Positions 17,779-26,582 are shown, counted from the first letter of the stretch. The stretch is DNA of 39,739 nt from Acetofilamentum sp. (GCA_020720625.1 DYOH01000028.1:1-39739); one strand, 5' to 3'. A program made the numbers and translations. The notes: generated from the sequence alone by a model not told the origin.

Positions 17779-19578
17779 ATGGAAGTAACTCGATTTTTTG
17801 ATATTCTGGACAAGCTTAAAGCCGAAATTCCTTCGAAATTCGATATTTTGAATGCTAAAGAAGGAAATACGTGGAAACACTACAGCGTTGAAGATTTTTA
17901 CAATTATGCCAATTGGTTTAGTTTTGGTTTGATGAAAATGGGTCTGGAAAAAGGGGATAAAATTGCTACAGTAAGCGAAAATCGTCCGGAGTGGAATTTT
18001 ATCGATATGGGAATGTCGCAGCTCGGAATTATTCATACGCCAATTTATCCAACCATTAGCGACGATGATTATACCCATATTTTGAGTCATTCTGAATCGA
18101 AACTTATTTTTGTTTCAAATGCATCCTTATACATTAGATTGACCGAAATTACCAAAAAGATACCACAAAAACCTGAAATCTATACTTTTGATCAGCTAGA
18201 AGGGGCAAAAAACTGGATGGAAATTACCAATTTGGGCAAATCATCGGAGGATGTTTACATGCGGGGCAAACTCACCAATATCAAAAACAGTATTTCTAAG
18301 GATGATATTGCCACCATAATATACACCAGCGGAACCACAGGCATTTCAAAAGGTGTAATGCTTACTCACTGGAATTTCATTTATCAACTTTACCAGATTA
18401 AGAAGAAAATAAATCTTAATCACGAGCATACCAATTTTAGTTTCTTGCCGCTTTGCCATGTACTCGAAAGAATTGTTAACTATACATTTTTATTTCTCGG
18501 TTTAAGTATATATTATGCCGAAAGTAGCGAAAAAATTGCTGAAAACATAAAAGAAGTAAAACCTCACGTAATTGTTACTGTTCCAAGGTTATTGGAGCGT
18601 ATTTACGACAAAATTGTGCAAAAAGGCAAAGAGCTTGATGGCCCAAAACGTAATTTATTCTTCTGGGCGCTCGATTTAGCGCTTAAATATGAACTAAATG
18701 GAGCCAATGGCGTACTTTACGAGACCAAACTTGCACTTGCCAATAAGCTAATTTTTTCGAAATGGCGCGAAGCTTTAGGCAACAGAATGCAGTATATTAT
18801 TAGTGGAGGTGCTGCATTACAACCCCGCTTGGCACGCGTATTTTGGGCTGCCAAAGTGAAGGTGCTCGAAGGTTATGGTTTAACGGAAACGGCGCCTGTT
18901 ATTTCGGTAAACTTACCAGACCCAAAAGATACAATGTTTGGCACTGCCGGACCGATCTTAGGTATTGAGCAGCAAGTGATGATTGCCGAAGACGGCGAAA
19001 TTCTTTTCAAAGGACCAAATCTCATGCCCGGATATTATAAAAGTCCCGAAAAAACAGCCGAAGTTATTGATAGCAACGGTTGGTTTCATACCGGCGACAT
19101 TGGCGAGTTGGTAGACGGAAAATTCCTGAAAATTACCGATCGTAAGAAGGAAATTTTCAAACTTTCCACCGGAAAATATGTGATGCCTCAGTTAATCGAA
19201 AATGTGCTTAAAGAATCGCTTTTTATTGAACAAGCAATGGTGGTAGGAGATAACGAAAAATATACAGGTGCACTTGTTTCTCCTAATTTCGAATATCTGC
19301 ACGATTGGGCTTCGATTAAAAAATTGCATTACCGCGATAATCGCGAGCTGATTAGTTTGCCTGTGGTTGTGGAGCGCTTTACCGAAGAAATTGCCGAATT
19401 AAACAAACGATTGGGTAAAACACAGCAGATTAAAAAATTCCAACTGGTGTGCGAGCAATGGACTACCGACGGCGGCGAACTTTCGCCTACTTTAAAACTA
19501 AAACGACGTTTTGTAGCACAAAAATATGCCTGGCGAATAGATCAGGTTTACGATCGACATAAGGAATCCGGAAAATAA
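17779..19578 (+). CDS. Long-chain acyl-CoA synthetase (AMP-forming), copy 2
   Basis: This 599-residue paralogue of the preceding gene has the same ANL architecture, with A5 GYGLTETAP, A7 NGWFHTGDIG, A8 ITDRKKEIFKLS and the terminal PTLKLKR. The A3 loop is IIYTSGTTGISKGVMLTH (180-197), where the usual Pro of TGxPKG is Ser; this loop residue is well conserved but not catalytic. The two copies share many blocks but differ enough (for example KKINLNHEHTNFSF versus LLPLESDDRIISF) that they are older paralogues and not a recent duplication. They likely divide substrates. A long bidirectional hairpin terminator follows at 19601. Confidence 0.92.
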   Translation: MEVTRFFDILDKLKAEIPSKFDILNAKEGNTWKHYSVEDFYNYANWFSFGLMKMGLEKGDKIATVSENRPEWNFIDMGMSQLGIIHTPIYPTISDDDYTHILSHSESKLIFVSNASLYIRLTEITKKIPQKPEIYTFDQLEGAKNWMEITNLGKSSEDVYMRGKLTNIKNSISKDDIATIIYTSGTTGISKGVMLTHWNFIYQLYQIKKKINLNHEHTNFSFLPLCHVLERIVNYTFLFLGLSIYYAESSEKIAENIKEVKPHVIVTVPRLLERIYDKIVQKGKELDGPKRNLFFWALDLALKYELNGANGVLYETKLALANKLIFSKWREALGNRMQYIISGGAALQPRLARVFWAAKVKVLEGYGLTETAPVISVNLPDPKDTMFGTAGPILGIEQQVMIAEDGEILFKGPNLMPGYYKSPEKTAEVIDSNGWFHTGDIGELVDGKFLKITDRKKEIFKLSTGKYVMPQLIENVLKESLFIEQAMVVGDNEKYTGALVSPNFEYLHDWASIKKLHYRDNRELISLPVVVERFTEEIAELNKRLGKTQQIKKFQLVCEQWTTDGGELSPTLKLKRRFVAQKYAWRIDQVYDRHKESGK

Positions 19579-19600
19579 ACCGGCACTTAGATAAGTAATA

Positions 19601-19642
19601 AAAAAGCCTTGTCGCAGATCATCTGTGGCAAGGCTTTTTTTT
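19601..19642 (+). terminator. Long bidirectional terminator after acyl-CoA synthetases
   Basis: Perfect AAAAAGCCTTG (19601-19611) pairs with CAAGGCTTTTT (19629-19639), and the stem continues through TCGCAGA/TCTGTGG with wobbles to a 3-base loop. A T-run follows on the plus strand and an A-run precedes it, so it can also end transcription arriving from the minus-strand gene at 19876. Confidence 0.88.
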
Positions 19643-19875
19643 AGGGATTTTAATGATGTATTTTTTAGATGGTTTATGGCAATTTTGACAAAAGAGCATA
19701 AGCCGCAACAAAACAAAGAATTAAATGGTTTTTTAATCACACATTTTAGCTATCAAAATACCATTTTTTTCATTATCTCTTTTTTTGCCACAAAATCAAG
19801 AACCAGAGATTATCAGCATAATTAATCATTCGCAAATTGGTGGCAATTCTTATTTGCAAGCAAGCTTTTTGAAAA

Positions 19876-21033
19876 CTATCTTCGGATAAAAATAAAATCA
19901 CCCCCTTCGTCGCCAACATTGCTTATTTCGCCGTATTGTGGCACTACTTCGCTGTTGTTGATAACTGCAGAGCGAAAACTGGTAAATAATTGCTCGGTAG
20001 AGATGTATTTTTGCTCATTATTTTTTAATCGCCTAACCAAATAATGTAAAAAGGGACTTTCATCCGGCACTTGGGTGAGCGTACCACTCGTCATGGCTTT
20101 TCGGCTGGGCAACTCGTAAAGCTTGTTTATGGCATTTGTGGCATCGTTAAAGGCTGCGCGGGTTTTAAAAATACCGCCACCAAAACATGCATCGGCAATA
20201 AGCAAAGTGTGCTGTGAGTTTATTTCTTTGAGATAATCGCGCAAAGTGCTATTTCTAAACCATTGAGCTTTAGAGCTTTTTTTCGCATCGGCTGGCAACC
20301 AATAACCTAGCTGTGCAATAGAATCCCAATGACCGTGGCCGGCATAGAATATCAAAAAATTATCGTTAGGTTTTATTAATCGGGAGTATCGGTCCAATTC
20401 CTCTTCCATTTCCACACGAGAAGGATTTTCAAGGAAAGTAACATTCTCTTTATCAAAGGTATAATGCTCTATCAGCGCATTCATAAATTCTTTGGCATCG
20501 CGTACAGGTTTGTCTAAATCGTTAATTTCGATATCCTGGTATTCCGACACTCCAATTATCAAAGCATAATATTTGCCTGCTACAGATGGAGCTTCTTCGG
20601 ATGCTTCTGAGATGACTGCCGCTTGCAGAGGCTCGTACTCTATTGTATAGCTATGTTCAAACAGATATCCGGCATTATCTTTGGCTTGTACGAGCAGCGT
20701 TTGGCTTCCTTCGCTCAAAAATGTTTTGTGCTTAAAACTGCCATCTGGTTCTACTTTTACACTTTGGCCGGCAATTTTAAAATATTCCAAACCGGAGCGA
20801 TCGGTAATTATGCCGCTAATAAGAATTTCCTGCGAATTTACAACCGGCTTAAATGCGCGGCTTAAACGTGGCGAAATAAAGCTTACATCAGGAGGCACAG
20901 TATCCACAACGAGCTTAATTTTACTCGATTTTTCCGTTGTTTTTAAGCTGATTTTATTACTCGAAACCGTCTGTCCTGCAATGCTTCCCGCAAAAAAAGT
21001 GAGTAGCATTATCCATCCCACAAATTTTTTCAT
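19876..21033 (-). CDS. Secreted caspase-family (C14-like) peptidase with Ig-like domain
   Basis: This 385-residue protein starts with a signal peptide (hydrophobic 6-20, likely cleavage near IAGQ). Residues about 47-135 look like an Ig-like or bacterial 'stalk' domain: PPDVSFISPRL, ILISGIITDRSGLEYFKIAG, DGSFKHKTFLSEGSQTLLVQAKDNAG. The caspase fold follows: YYALIIGVSEYQD (155-167), catalytic His in IFYAGHG (H233) and catalytic Cys in ADACFGG (C283). Both dyad residues are present. In this family cleavage is often after Arg/Lys, but specificity is not visible here. It is the downstream partner of the 22286 gene (TAATG overlap), and both are exported, which suggests a joint extracytoplasmic role. 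Confidence 0.88.
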   Translation of the reverse strand: MKKFVGWIMLLTFFAGSIAGQTVSSNKISLKTTEKSSKIKLVVDTVPPDVSFISPRLSRAFKPVVNSQEILISGIITDRSGLEYFKIAGQSVKVEPDGSFKHKTFLSEGSQTLLVQAKDNAGYLFEHSYTIEYEPLQAAVISEASEEAPSVAGKYYALIIGVSEYQDIEINDLDKPVRDAKEFMNALIEHYTFDKENVTFLENPSRVEMEEELDRYSRLIKPNDNFLIFYAGHGHWDSIAQLGYWLPADAKKSSKAQWFRNSTLRDYLKEINSQHTLLIADACFGGGIFKTRAAFNDATNAINKLYELPSRKAMTSGTLTQVPDESPFLHYLVRRLKNNEQKYISTEQLFTSFRSAVINNSEVVPQYGEISNVGDEGGDFIFIRR

Positions 21034-22286
21034 TACTTTTCTATTTTAAATTTAGATGTATAGATAAAATTGGCATTATTCTCCTTATCTGTAAATTTGA
21101 GTTGATAGTCGTCGCCCTTTTCTTCACTTTCATTAATTTTCCAATTGTAAAAGCCTTTATTTTCAATGATGTCCAAAGTTTTTACAAGTTTTTCGTCCTT
21201 GTATAGTTCTACTATTAAATAACTTGCTTTTATCATGTTCTCGAAAATTACCGGAACGCTGGAGCCTCTTTTGTATGCTTCGCTCATTTTTAGTGTTGAA
21301 CTAACACCTGTTTCCTTTCTTATCAATTCCTCTCTAATTTCCGATTTTACTTTATATTTTCCGTTCAAAATAGTAAATATATTACTAATAATATAGTTTG
21401 CAGGATTTGATGCATCTTCTATTTTTAATTGTGCGTTAAACGACAGTTCTAAGGATTCAGGAATATCCCAAAGGTAAGATTGATTGCTTGTAACGTCAAT
21501 AACTCTATCGAATTTATTATTAAGGTATAGCGAAATTTTGTAATTTTCAGCCAATAGTGCATTTGTCCAGTTAATCACATTAGGAGATTTGGAAAATTGT
21601 GCCAAATCCACGTAAAAAGCATGTTTCCAATCAAAGTCTACAGAATTAACTTTACTTTTTGTAATTATAAAAGGGTTACTCAATACAAAATCATTGACAT
21701 TGTTTTTATTCACCATTTTAATTTGATAGTTTTTACCATCAATATTTTTGGGTTGCCAAGTGTATTCTTCTTTTTTTGTAATAAAATCAATCATCATTAA
21801 TTTTTCACCATTTTGATGCAGCTCAATAATCATTTCTGCATCGGGGTCGTTTAATCGGAAATAGAACGTATTTGGCGATTTATTGCTAAATTCGTTCGGA
21901 ACCCAAAAGAAATTATTATTGTGTGCAAAAACACTGCTGTATTTGGGTTTGATTTTTGTTAGCTTTATTTCAAATTCAATTTCTTCACTTAACTGCATTC
22001 CTTCTGCTTTATAATCCCAAATTAATTCATTGTTGCCGTTTTGAATATTTTCGCCAATGTTTCCGGTGGTTTTCTTCAAGGGTGTAACATAGTTATCAAG
22101 CGATGTGTATAATTTGGCGTCCAACTTTAGATTCGATGGATTATCGATGCTATACTTAATCAGGATTTTTCCTTGAGATACCTCCGCCGCATTTAACGAT
22201 ACTGTTTGGCCATAATGGCTAAAAAAAGCTGAGATTAAAATTACGCTAAGTAGTAGTTTTTCATTTTTCGATTGTATTTTGAACAC
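21033..22286 (-). CDS. Secreted three-repeat beta protein, partner of the caspase gene
   Basis: This 417-residue exported protein (signal peptide to about FSHYGQ, residue 27) starts with GTG: no in-frame ATG lies upstream before a TAA, and the next Met is too far inside. It has an N-terminal beta domain ending in ELIWDYKAEG (87-96). Three tandem units follow, each with a strand pattern Y/V..L..(x)K/N..., a Trp about 20 residues later (W177, W273, W382) and an ending such as SNPFIITK, SNIFTILN or SKFKIEK. This pattern resembles Kre9/Knh-like or fibronectin-like beta domains, a similarity I inferred from pattern and not from a search. It overlaps the caspase start by one base (TAATG), so the pair is likely translationally coupled. 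Function unknown. Confidence 0.75.
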   Translation of the reverse strand: MFKIQSKNEKLLLSVILISAFFSHYGQTVSLNAAEVSQGKILIKYSIDNPSNLKLDAKLYTSLDNYVTPLKKTTGNIGENIQNGNNELIWDYKAEGMQLSEEIEFEIKLTKIKPKYSSVFAHNNNFFWVPNEFSNKSPNTFYFRLNDPDAEMIIELHQNGEKLMMIDFITKKEEYTWQPKNIDGKNYQIKMVNKNNVNDFVLSNPFIITKSKVNSVDFDWKHAFYVDLAQFSKSPNVINWTNALLAENYKISLYLNNKFDRVIDVTSNQSYLWDIPESLELSFNAQLKIEDASNPANYIISNIFTILNGKYKVKSEIREELIRKETGVSSTLKMSEAYKRGSSVPVIFENMIKASYLIVELYKDEKLVKTLDIIENKGFYNWKINESEEKGDDYQLKFTDKENNANFIYTSKFKIEK

Positions 22287-22377
22287 AGATAATTCAGTAT
22301 AAATTTAAGACATTTTGGGTTGAAAATAAAAATGTTGAATGACATTTTTTTGTCATTTAAATATTATTCAATAAATT

Positions 22378-22412
22378 AAAAAAAACTATCCATGCTTGTT
22401 GATGGATAGTTT
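22378..22412 (-). terminator. Rho-independent terminator after the MGL-like gene
   Basis: Perfect 11-bp stem AAACTATCCAT (22383-22393) with ATGGATAGTTT (22402-22412) and an 8-base loop. On the minus strand it is followed by a T-run (A-run at 22378-22385 on plus), so it acts for the gene ending at 22500. Confidence 0.85.
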
Positions 22413-22499
22413 GTAAGAATTTCTTTTGAAAAATCAGAATAAAAAGGCGATAAGCTCCCAATTTCGTGGTAAGCGCTTTTGTTTAAAGGCCAAGCCAGT

Positions 22500-23702
22500 T
22501 TATTTAATAATTCCGGCTTCTTTCAAGGATTCGTGAATGGCTTTCCATGTTATTTCCATATTGTGGTCGAGGCCCATGCTAAAACGAACCAAGCCAGGCG
22601 ATAAGCCCATTTTGAGTTGTAAATCGGCCGGCACTTCGCTAGATGTACTTTGACCTGATGCACTAAAGAGAGTTTTAAAGTATCCAAGGCTAACAGCCAG
22701 GTATCCAACATCTTTGCTTTGCATAATTTCCATTGTTTCGGCAGCTTTTTGAGGTGTTTCCAAATCAATTGCAATCATACCGCCAAAACCGAAATCATCG
22801 TTCATCATTTTTTTCATTAGTTCGTGCTGCGGATGTTCCGGGTAACCGGGGTAAATAGTTCTAACACCTGCTTCTTTTAGTTTTTCGGCCAGAAACATAG
22901 CATTCTGACTGTGTTTTTGCATACGAATATGCAAAGTGTGCAGATTTTTTAAAATATTACTCGAGCGCAGTGGATCCAATACAGGACCTAAAAGCATGGC
23001 AGTTCCGGAATTAACATCAATGAGCGAGTTTATGAAACTTTGGTCGGCACAAATAGCACCGGCCACCATATCGTTTTTCCCATTGATAAATTTTGTCATA
23101 CTATATACCACAATATCAGCACCTAAAAGTTTTGGAGAGAAAATCATGGGGGTAAAAGTATTATCGACCACCAATTTTGCATTGGCAGCTTTGGCCAATT
23201 TGCTCAACTCCGGAATATCCGAAATTTGGAGCAATGGGTTGCTCATTGTTTCGGTGTAGATTAACTTCGTATTTGGTTTAATGGCCTCTTTAAAAGCATC
23301 AATATCTGTAGGATTTACGAATGTAACTTCGATGTTGTATTTGGGTAGCCAGTTTTTCATAAAGGCATAAGTTCCACCGTACACAACCGCCGAAGATACG
23401 ATGTGGTCGCCACTGTTGCATATTTGTAAAATAGTGGCACTAATGGCCGCCATGCCCGAACCTGTAACCCAGGCCGATTCTGTTTGTTCGAGTGATGCAA
23501 GGGCATCAGAAAGATATTTATTCATTGGGTTCCAATGCCTGGAGTATAAAAAGCAGCCTTCAGCTTCGCCATGAAATGCGGCTTCCATGGTTTTTTCGCC
23601 CAGAAATGTAAAAGTAGATGAATCTGTTATGGATGGATTTACACCACCAAATTCACCAAATTGATGGAGATTCTGTATCGCTCTTGCAGGATCAAATTTC
23701 AT
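22500..23702 (-). CDS. Methionine gamma-lyase / cystathionine-lyase-like PLP enzyme
   Basis: This 400-residue protein is a member of the Cys/Met metabolism PLP family (fold type I). The Schiff-base lysine is K204 in YSMTKFINGKND. Y53 and R55 (YSRHWNP) are the phosphate-binding pair from the neighbouring subunit, and D180 (VVDNTF) holds the pyridine nitrogen. The active-site YGCT of methionine gamma-lyase (Cys116) reads YGGT here (108-111), so the Cys that tunes methionine lyase activity is missing. It may therefore be a related lyase or synthase (cystathionine gamma-lyase, homocysteine or O-acetylhomoserine type) and not a true methionine gamma-lyase. An Lrp/AsnC regulator gene lies 21 bp upstream on the same strand. 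Confidence 0.85.
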   Translation of the reverse strand: MKFDPARAIQNLHQFGEFGGVNPSITDSSTFTFLGEKTMEAAFHGEAEGCFLYSRHWNPMNKYLSDALASLEQTESAWVTGSGMAAISATILQICNSGDHIVSSAVVYGGTYAFMKNWLPKYNIEVTFVNPTDIDAFKEAIKPNTKLIYTETMSNPLLQISDIPELSKLAKAANAKLVVDNTFTPMIFSPKLLGADIVVYSMTKFINGKNDMVAGAICADQSFINSLIDVNSGTAMLLGPVLDPLRSSNILKNLHTLHIRMQKHSQNAMFLAEKLKEAGVRTIYPGYPEHPQHELMKKMMNDDFGFGGMIAIDLETPQKAAETMEIMQSKDVGYLAVSLGYFKTLFSASGQSTSSEVPADLQLKMGLSPGLVRFSMGLDHNMEITWKAIHESLKEAGIIK

Positions 23703-23723
23703 ACTGTTTTATTTTTATGTTGA

Positions 23724-24200
23724 TTAAATGGCTATTCTCCTTGAAATGGGTTGATCTAATGAGATAAATGTTTCTGTTCTTTCAACTCCCGGTATATTTT
23801 GAATTGTATTTATGAGTATTTCCATAAGATGCGCATTGTTCTCACAGTAGAGCTTTACTAATATCGAGTAATGTCCGGTAAGAAAATGAGCTTCTACAAT
23901 TTCCGGAATCTCTTTCAACTTGGCTACTACTTTGCGGTATACTTGGGCGCTGTTTAGGTATATTCCAATAAAGGCGCAAAAATCGTATCCCAGCGATTGG
24001 GGGTTCACATCAAAAGATGATCCTTTAATTACTCCGGTTTCCTCTAATTTACGAACGCGCTGATGCACTGCTGCGCCTGATATTCCACATTTTTTTGCCA
24101 CCTCGAGAAAGGGCATTCTGGCATTTTCCTGTAAAAATGATAGTATTTTTTTATCGATTTCGTCCAAATTGATTACTTTGGAATGACCAGGTGTTTCCAT
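23724..24200 (-). CDS. Lrp/AsnC family transcriptional regulator
   Basis: This 158-residue protein has the N-terminal winged helix-turn-helix of Lrp/AsnC proteins, LDEIDKKILSFLQENARMPF then LEVAKKCGISGAAVHQRVRKL, followed by a RAM (AsnC ligand-binding) domain (about 75-155) with IPGVERTETFISLDQPI at the end. Such regulators sense amino acids and usually control genes next to them. It sits 21 bp upstream of the MGL-like gene, so sulfur amino acid control is the natural inference. A TATTTTTG promoter element is at 24234-24241, and a perfect palindrome about 100 bp upstream (24299-24320) may be its operator. The ligand is not known. Confidence 0.92.
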   Translation of the reverse strand: METPGHSKVINLDEIDKKILSFLQENARMPFLEVAKKCGISGAAVHQRVRKLEETGVIKGSSFDVNPQSLGYDFCAFIGIYLNSAQVYRKVVAKLKEIPEIVEAHFLTGHYSILVKLYCENNAHLMEILINTIQNIPGVERTETFISLDQPISRRIAI

Positions 24201-24233
24201 ATTAACTAGCTTAAGTTATTTATAAATTAATAC

Positions 24234-24241
24234 CAAAAATA
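24234..24241 (-). promoter_or_regulatory. Bacteroidota -7 element of the lrp gene
   Basis: The minus strand reads TATTTTTG (TAnnTTTG match), 33 bases before the ATG. Confidence 0.45.
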
Positions 24242-24298
24242 AGTAAATTATTTCAAAAACTAATATTTTTAAACCTAAAAATTACGATTAGTTGTTTT

Positions 24299-24320
24299 TA
24301 TTGTAATTTTAATTACAATA
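24299..24320. promoter_or_regulatory. Perfect AT-rich palindrome, candidate Lrp operator
   Basis: TATTGTAATT and AATTACAATA flank a TT centre, a 10+2+10 inverted repeat about 100 bp upstream of the Lrp/AsnC gene start. Lrp-type proteins bind AT-rich palindromes and commonly autoregulate (established for the family). Use as operator here is inference. Confidence 0.4.
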
Positions 24321-24493
24321 TGAATCATTTCTATCCACAAACGAAGGCGTGTTTTTTTAAAAAGCAACTTTTGTTTTTCGATAAGAAATTTGGGTGCATC
24401 CGCTAGCCATTTTTGTGTTTTTTGGGGGTGCATTTCACAGAATACTACCGAAGAATTATTCCGCTTTTTGGTTTTAATGGCCCTTTGATATTA

Positions 24494-24535
24494 TAAAAAA
24501 ACTTAGCCAAAGCTGGAAAAAAACTTTGGCCAAGT
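24494..24535 (-). terminator. Terminator after yidC
   Basis: ACTTAGCCAAAG (24501-24512) pairs with CTTTGGCCAAGT (24524-24535) apart from one mismatch. On the minus strand the hairpin is followed by a T-run (A-run at 24495-24501). The yidC stop is at 24582. Confidence 0.8.
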
Positions 24536-24581
24536 AAACTATTCGTTGTGAGTCTAATAATAGCGTATTTTTACTGAAAAA

Positions 24582-26579
24582 TTATTTGCGTTTTGTATTT
24601 TGCACTTGTTGTTTTTGCATGGCTTCTAATCTTTCCTGAAAACGCGATTTTTTTACGGGCTTTTTCTTATTCTCTTTTATTTTTGCCAGTATGGCGTTAT
24701 CATCAATAAAGTACCTGATAGCGTATGTTTGGCCAATTGTAATAACCGACGAAAGGAAATAGTACCAGCTTAATCCGGCAGAATAATTATTAAACCAAAC
24801 AACCATCATTACAGGCATTAGGTACATCACGGTTTTCATACCGGGCATCTGATTGGTATCGCCCATTTGAGCAGTATTCATCATGGTGCTGCCAAGCATG
24901 GCCAAGGCCATCAGCAAGGTAAATAAGCTTACATGGTCGCCATACATTGGGATGTTAAAAGGCAACTGTAAAATGGAGTCGTAGGTAGAAAGGTCGTCGG
25001 CCCATAAAAAACTTTTCTGCCGCAATTCGATGGATGCCGGGAAAAATAAATATAAAGCAATTAATATCGGAAACTGAAAAAGCATGGGCAAACATCCGCC
25101 CATTGGATTTACGCCGGCCTTTTTATAGAGCGCCATTGTAGCTTGTTGGCGTTCCATGGCTTTATCCTTTGGTATTTTGGCGTTTATTGCTTCGATTTCA
25201 GGTTTTAGAACCCGCATTCGGGCCGATGAAAGGTAAGATTTGTAGGTAAATGGAAATAAAACCATTTTTATTACAAAAGTCATAACCAAAATAATAAGAC
25301 CATAATTGGCCATATATTGCCCAAGAAAATCGAACAGCGGAATTATCACAAATCTATTTATCCAGCGAAATAAACTCCATCCAAGCGGCACCATTTGCTG
25401 CAATTGCACTTTGTCTTCTTTTGATGCAATAATTTCGTTGTATTCGTTGAGGGTGCTGAATTTGTTAGGACCGTAATAAAACTTAAAACCAAGACTCGTT
25501 TCTTGTTTAAAATCCACCGGAATACTTAATTCAGCAGAGAATTGAGTTAAAAACTCGTTATTATCTTCTTCATAATCCGTAAATTTTATTTTTGCTGATT
25601 CAAAATACTGATCTGCAAGCATAACAGAAGAGAAAAATTGCTGTTTAAACGAAATCCATTTTGTACTGGAAGTTAAATCTTCTTCTTCTTCGTCTGATGC
25701 TTCGGTAAGTTTATCTACTTCAGCGTCTAAAATCTGATAGTAAATGGTTGTATTTTGCGCTTCCCATTGCCTGCCTCTCTCGTGGCGCGGGGCATTTACG
25801 CTCCAATATAAATCTAAATAATTTGTGCTTTTGGGAATATAATTTTGCATTCCCACAAATTTTATGTCGAAATCAACCACATAATTGTCGGGCTCGAGGG
25901 TATAAATAAATTCCACAAAACTCGATGAATCGGCATACAAACGAAATACTGCCTTTTGCGCTTTTTCTCCGGCAAAGGCGCTATCCTGGGTTTCAACCGC
26001 TTCAAAATACAAATCTTCGGTTGAGATTGGCCTGTTTTGCATAAAGAAATTAAGTGTAAAAGCATCTCCATTGCCGGTAAGCAGGTATAAATCTTCCTGA
26101 AAATAGGTTTTAAACTCGCTTAATTCCACTTTGGCAGGTTTGGCACCTTTGTTTGTTAGGGTAAGTTTAATTTTGCTGTTTTCCAGTACGTAAAACGATT
26201 CATTTCCGCTGGCATTTTCGGCAAAAGCACCATAAGTTTGTTTGCTTTTCTCAGTAAACAGAGAATCCATTGGCGCTTTGTTTCCCTCTTCTTGTAATGT
26301 GGCATTTTGCTGCGGTTTTTCCACTTCTTTCACCTCAGTTTCGCCTAAAATTTGGGCAATCTTTATCAGCTGGTTCTTGGGATGTGCAGCTGTTGGCTGA
26401 TAATTGGCAGCTTTCTTGTATAAATCGCGAGCTTTTAAATAATCCTCCGCCTTAAAGAGAGAATCTGCTTCTACAATATTTTTTTCAAAATTCTTTTCAA
26501 TCTGAGAGGTGTTGTAATATTGAAAACCAATCAATATCAACCCTATCAACAATAAACCGATAATTGTATTCCTGTCCAT
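24582..26579 (-). CDS. yidC: Membrane protein insertase YidC with TPR-like insert
   Basis: This 665-residue inner-membrane insertase helps place membrane proteins with or without SecYEG. The first membrane segment is at 5-19, a large periplasmic beta-sandwich spans roughly 125-390, and the catalytic membrane domain (about 395-640) contains WINRFVIIPLFDFLG, LFPFTYKSYLSSARMRV (with the conserved groove Arg region) and CLPMLFQFPILIALYLFF. Unusually, residues 32-79 (FEKNIVEADSLFKAEDY then LKARDLYKKAANYQP) look like a TPR-type helical pair between the first membrane segment and the periplasmic domain. The tail is basic (KKPVKKSRFQ), as expected for ribosome contact. It follows pyrG by 3 bp. Confidence 0.96.
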   Translation of the reverse strand: MDRNTIIGLLLIGLILIGFQYYNTSQIEKNFEKNIVEADSLFKAEDYLKARDLYKKAANYQPTAAHPKNQLIKIAQILGETEVKEVEKPQQNATLQEEGNKAPMDSLFTEKSKQTYGAFAENASGNESFYVLENSKIKLTLTNKGAKPAKVELSEFKTYFQEDLYLLTGNGDAFTLNFFMQNRPISTEDLYFEAVETQDSAFAGEKAQKAVFRLYADSSSFVEFIYTLEPDNYVVDFDIKFVGMQNYIPKSTNYLDLYWSVNAPRHERGRQWEAQNTTIYYQILDAEVDKLTEASDEEEEDLTSSTKWISFKQQFFSSVMLADQYFESAKIKFTDYEEDNNEFLTQFSAELSIPVDFKQETSLGFKFYYGPNKFSTLNEYNEIIASKEDKVQLQQMVPLGWSLFRWINRFVIIPLFDFLGQYMANYGLIILVMTFVIKMVLFPFTYKSYLSSARMRVLKPEIEAINAKIPKDKAMERQQATMALYKKAGVNPMGGCLPMLFQFPILIALYLFFPASIELRQKSFLWADDLSTYDSILQLPFNIPMYGDHVSLFTLLMALAMLGSTMMNTAQMGDTNQMPGMKTVMYLMPVMMVVWFNNYSAGLSWYYFLSSVITIGQTYAIRYFIDDNAILAKIKENKKKPVKKSRFQERLEAMQKQQVQNTKRK

Positions 26580-26582
26580 TTT

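Larger units (their letters stand above)
24201..24581. other. Gap with Lrp promoter/palindrome and yidC terminator
   Basis: This 381-bp gap contains the lrp promoter element (24234-24241), a 22-bp palindrome (24299-24320) and the yidC terminator (24494-24535). The octamer GGGTGCAT occurs twice, at 24392 and 24426, which may be chance. No gene is seen. Confidence 0.55.

Noticed and set aside
19625-19825. 66-codon plus-strand open frame with a GTG start in the terminator hairpin
   Set aside because: Starts inside the stem of a terminator and has no similarity pattern.
24392-24433. Direct repeat GGGTGCAT twice, 34 bp apart
   Set aside because: Short and isolated; no pattern beyond two copies.
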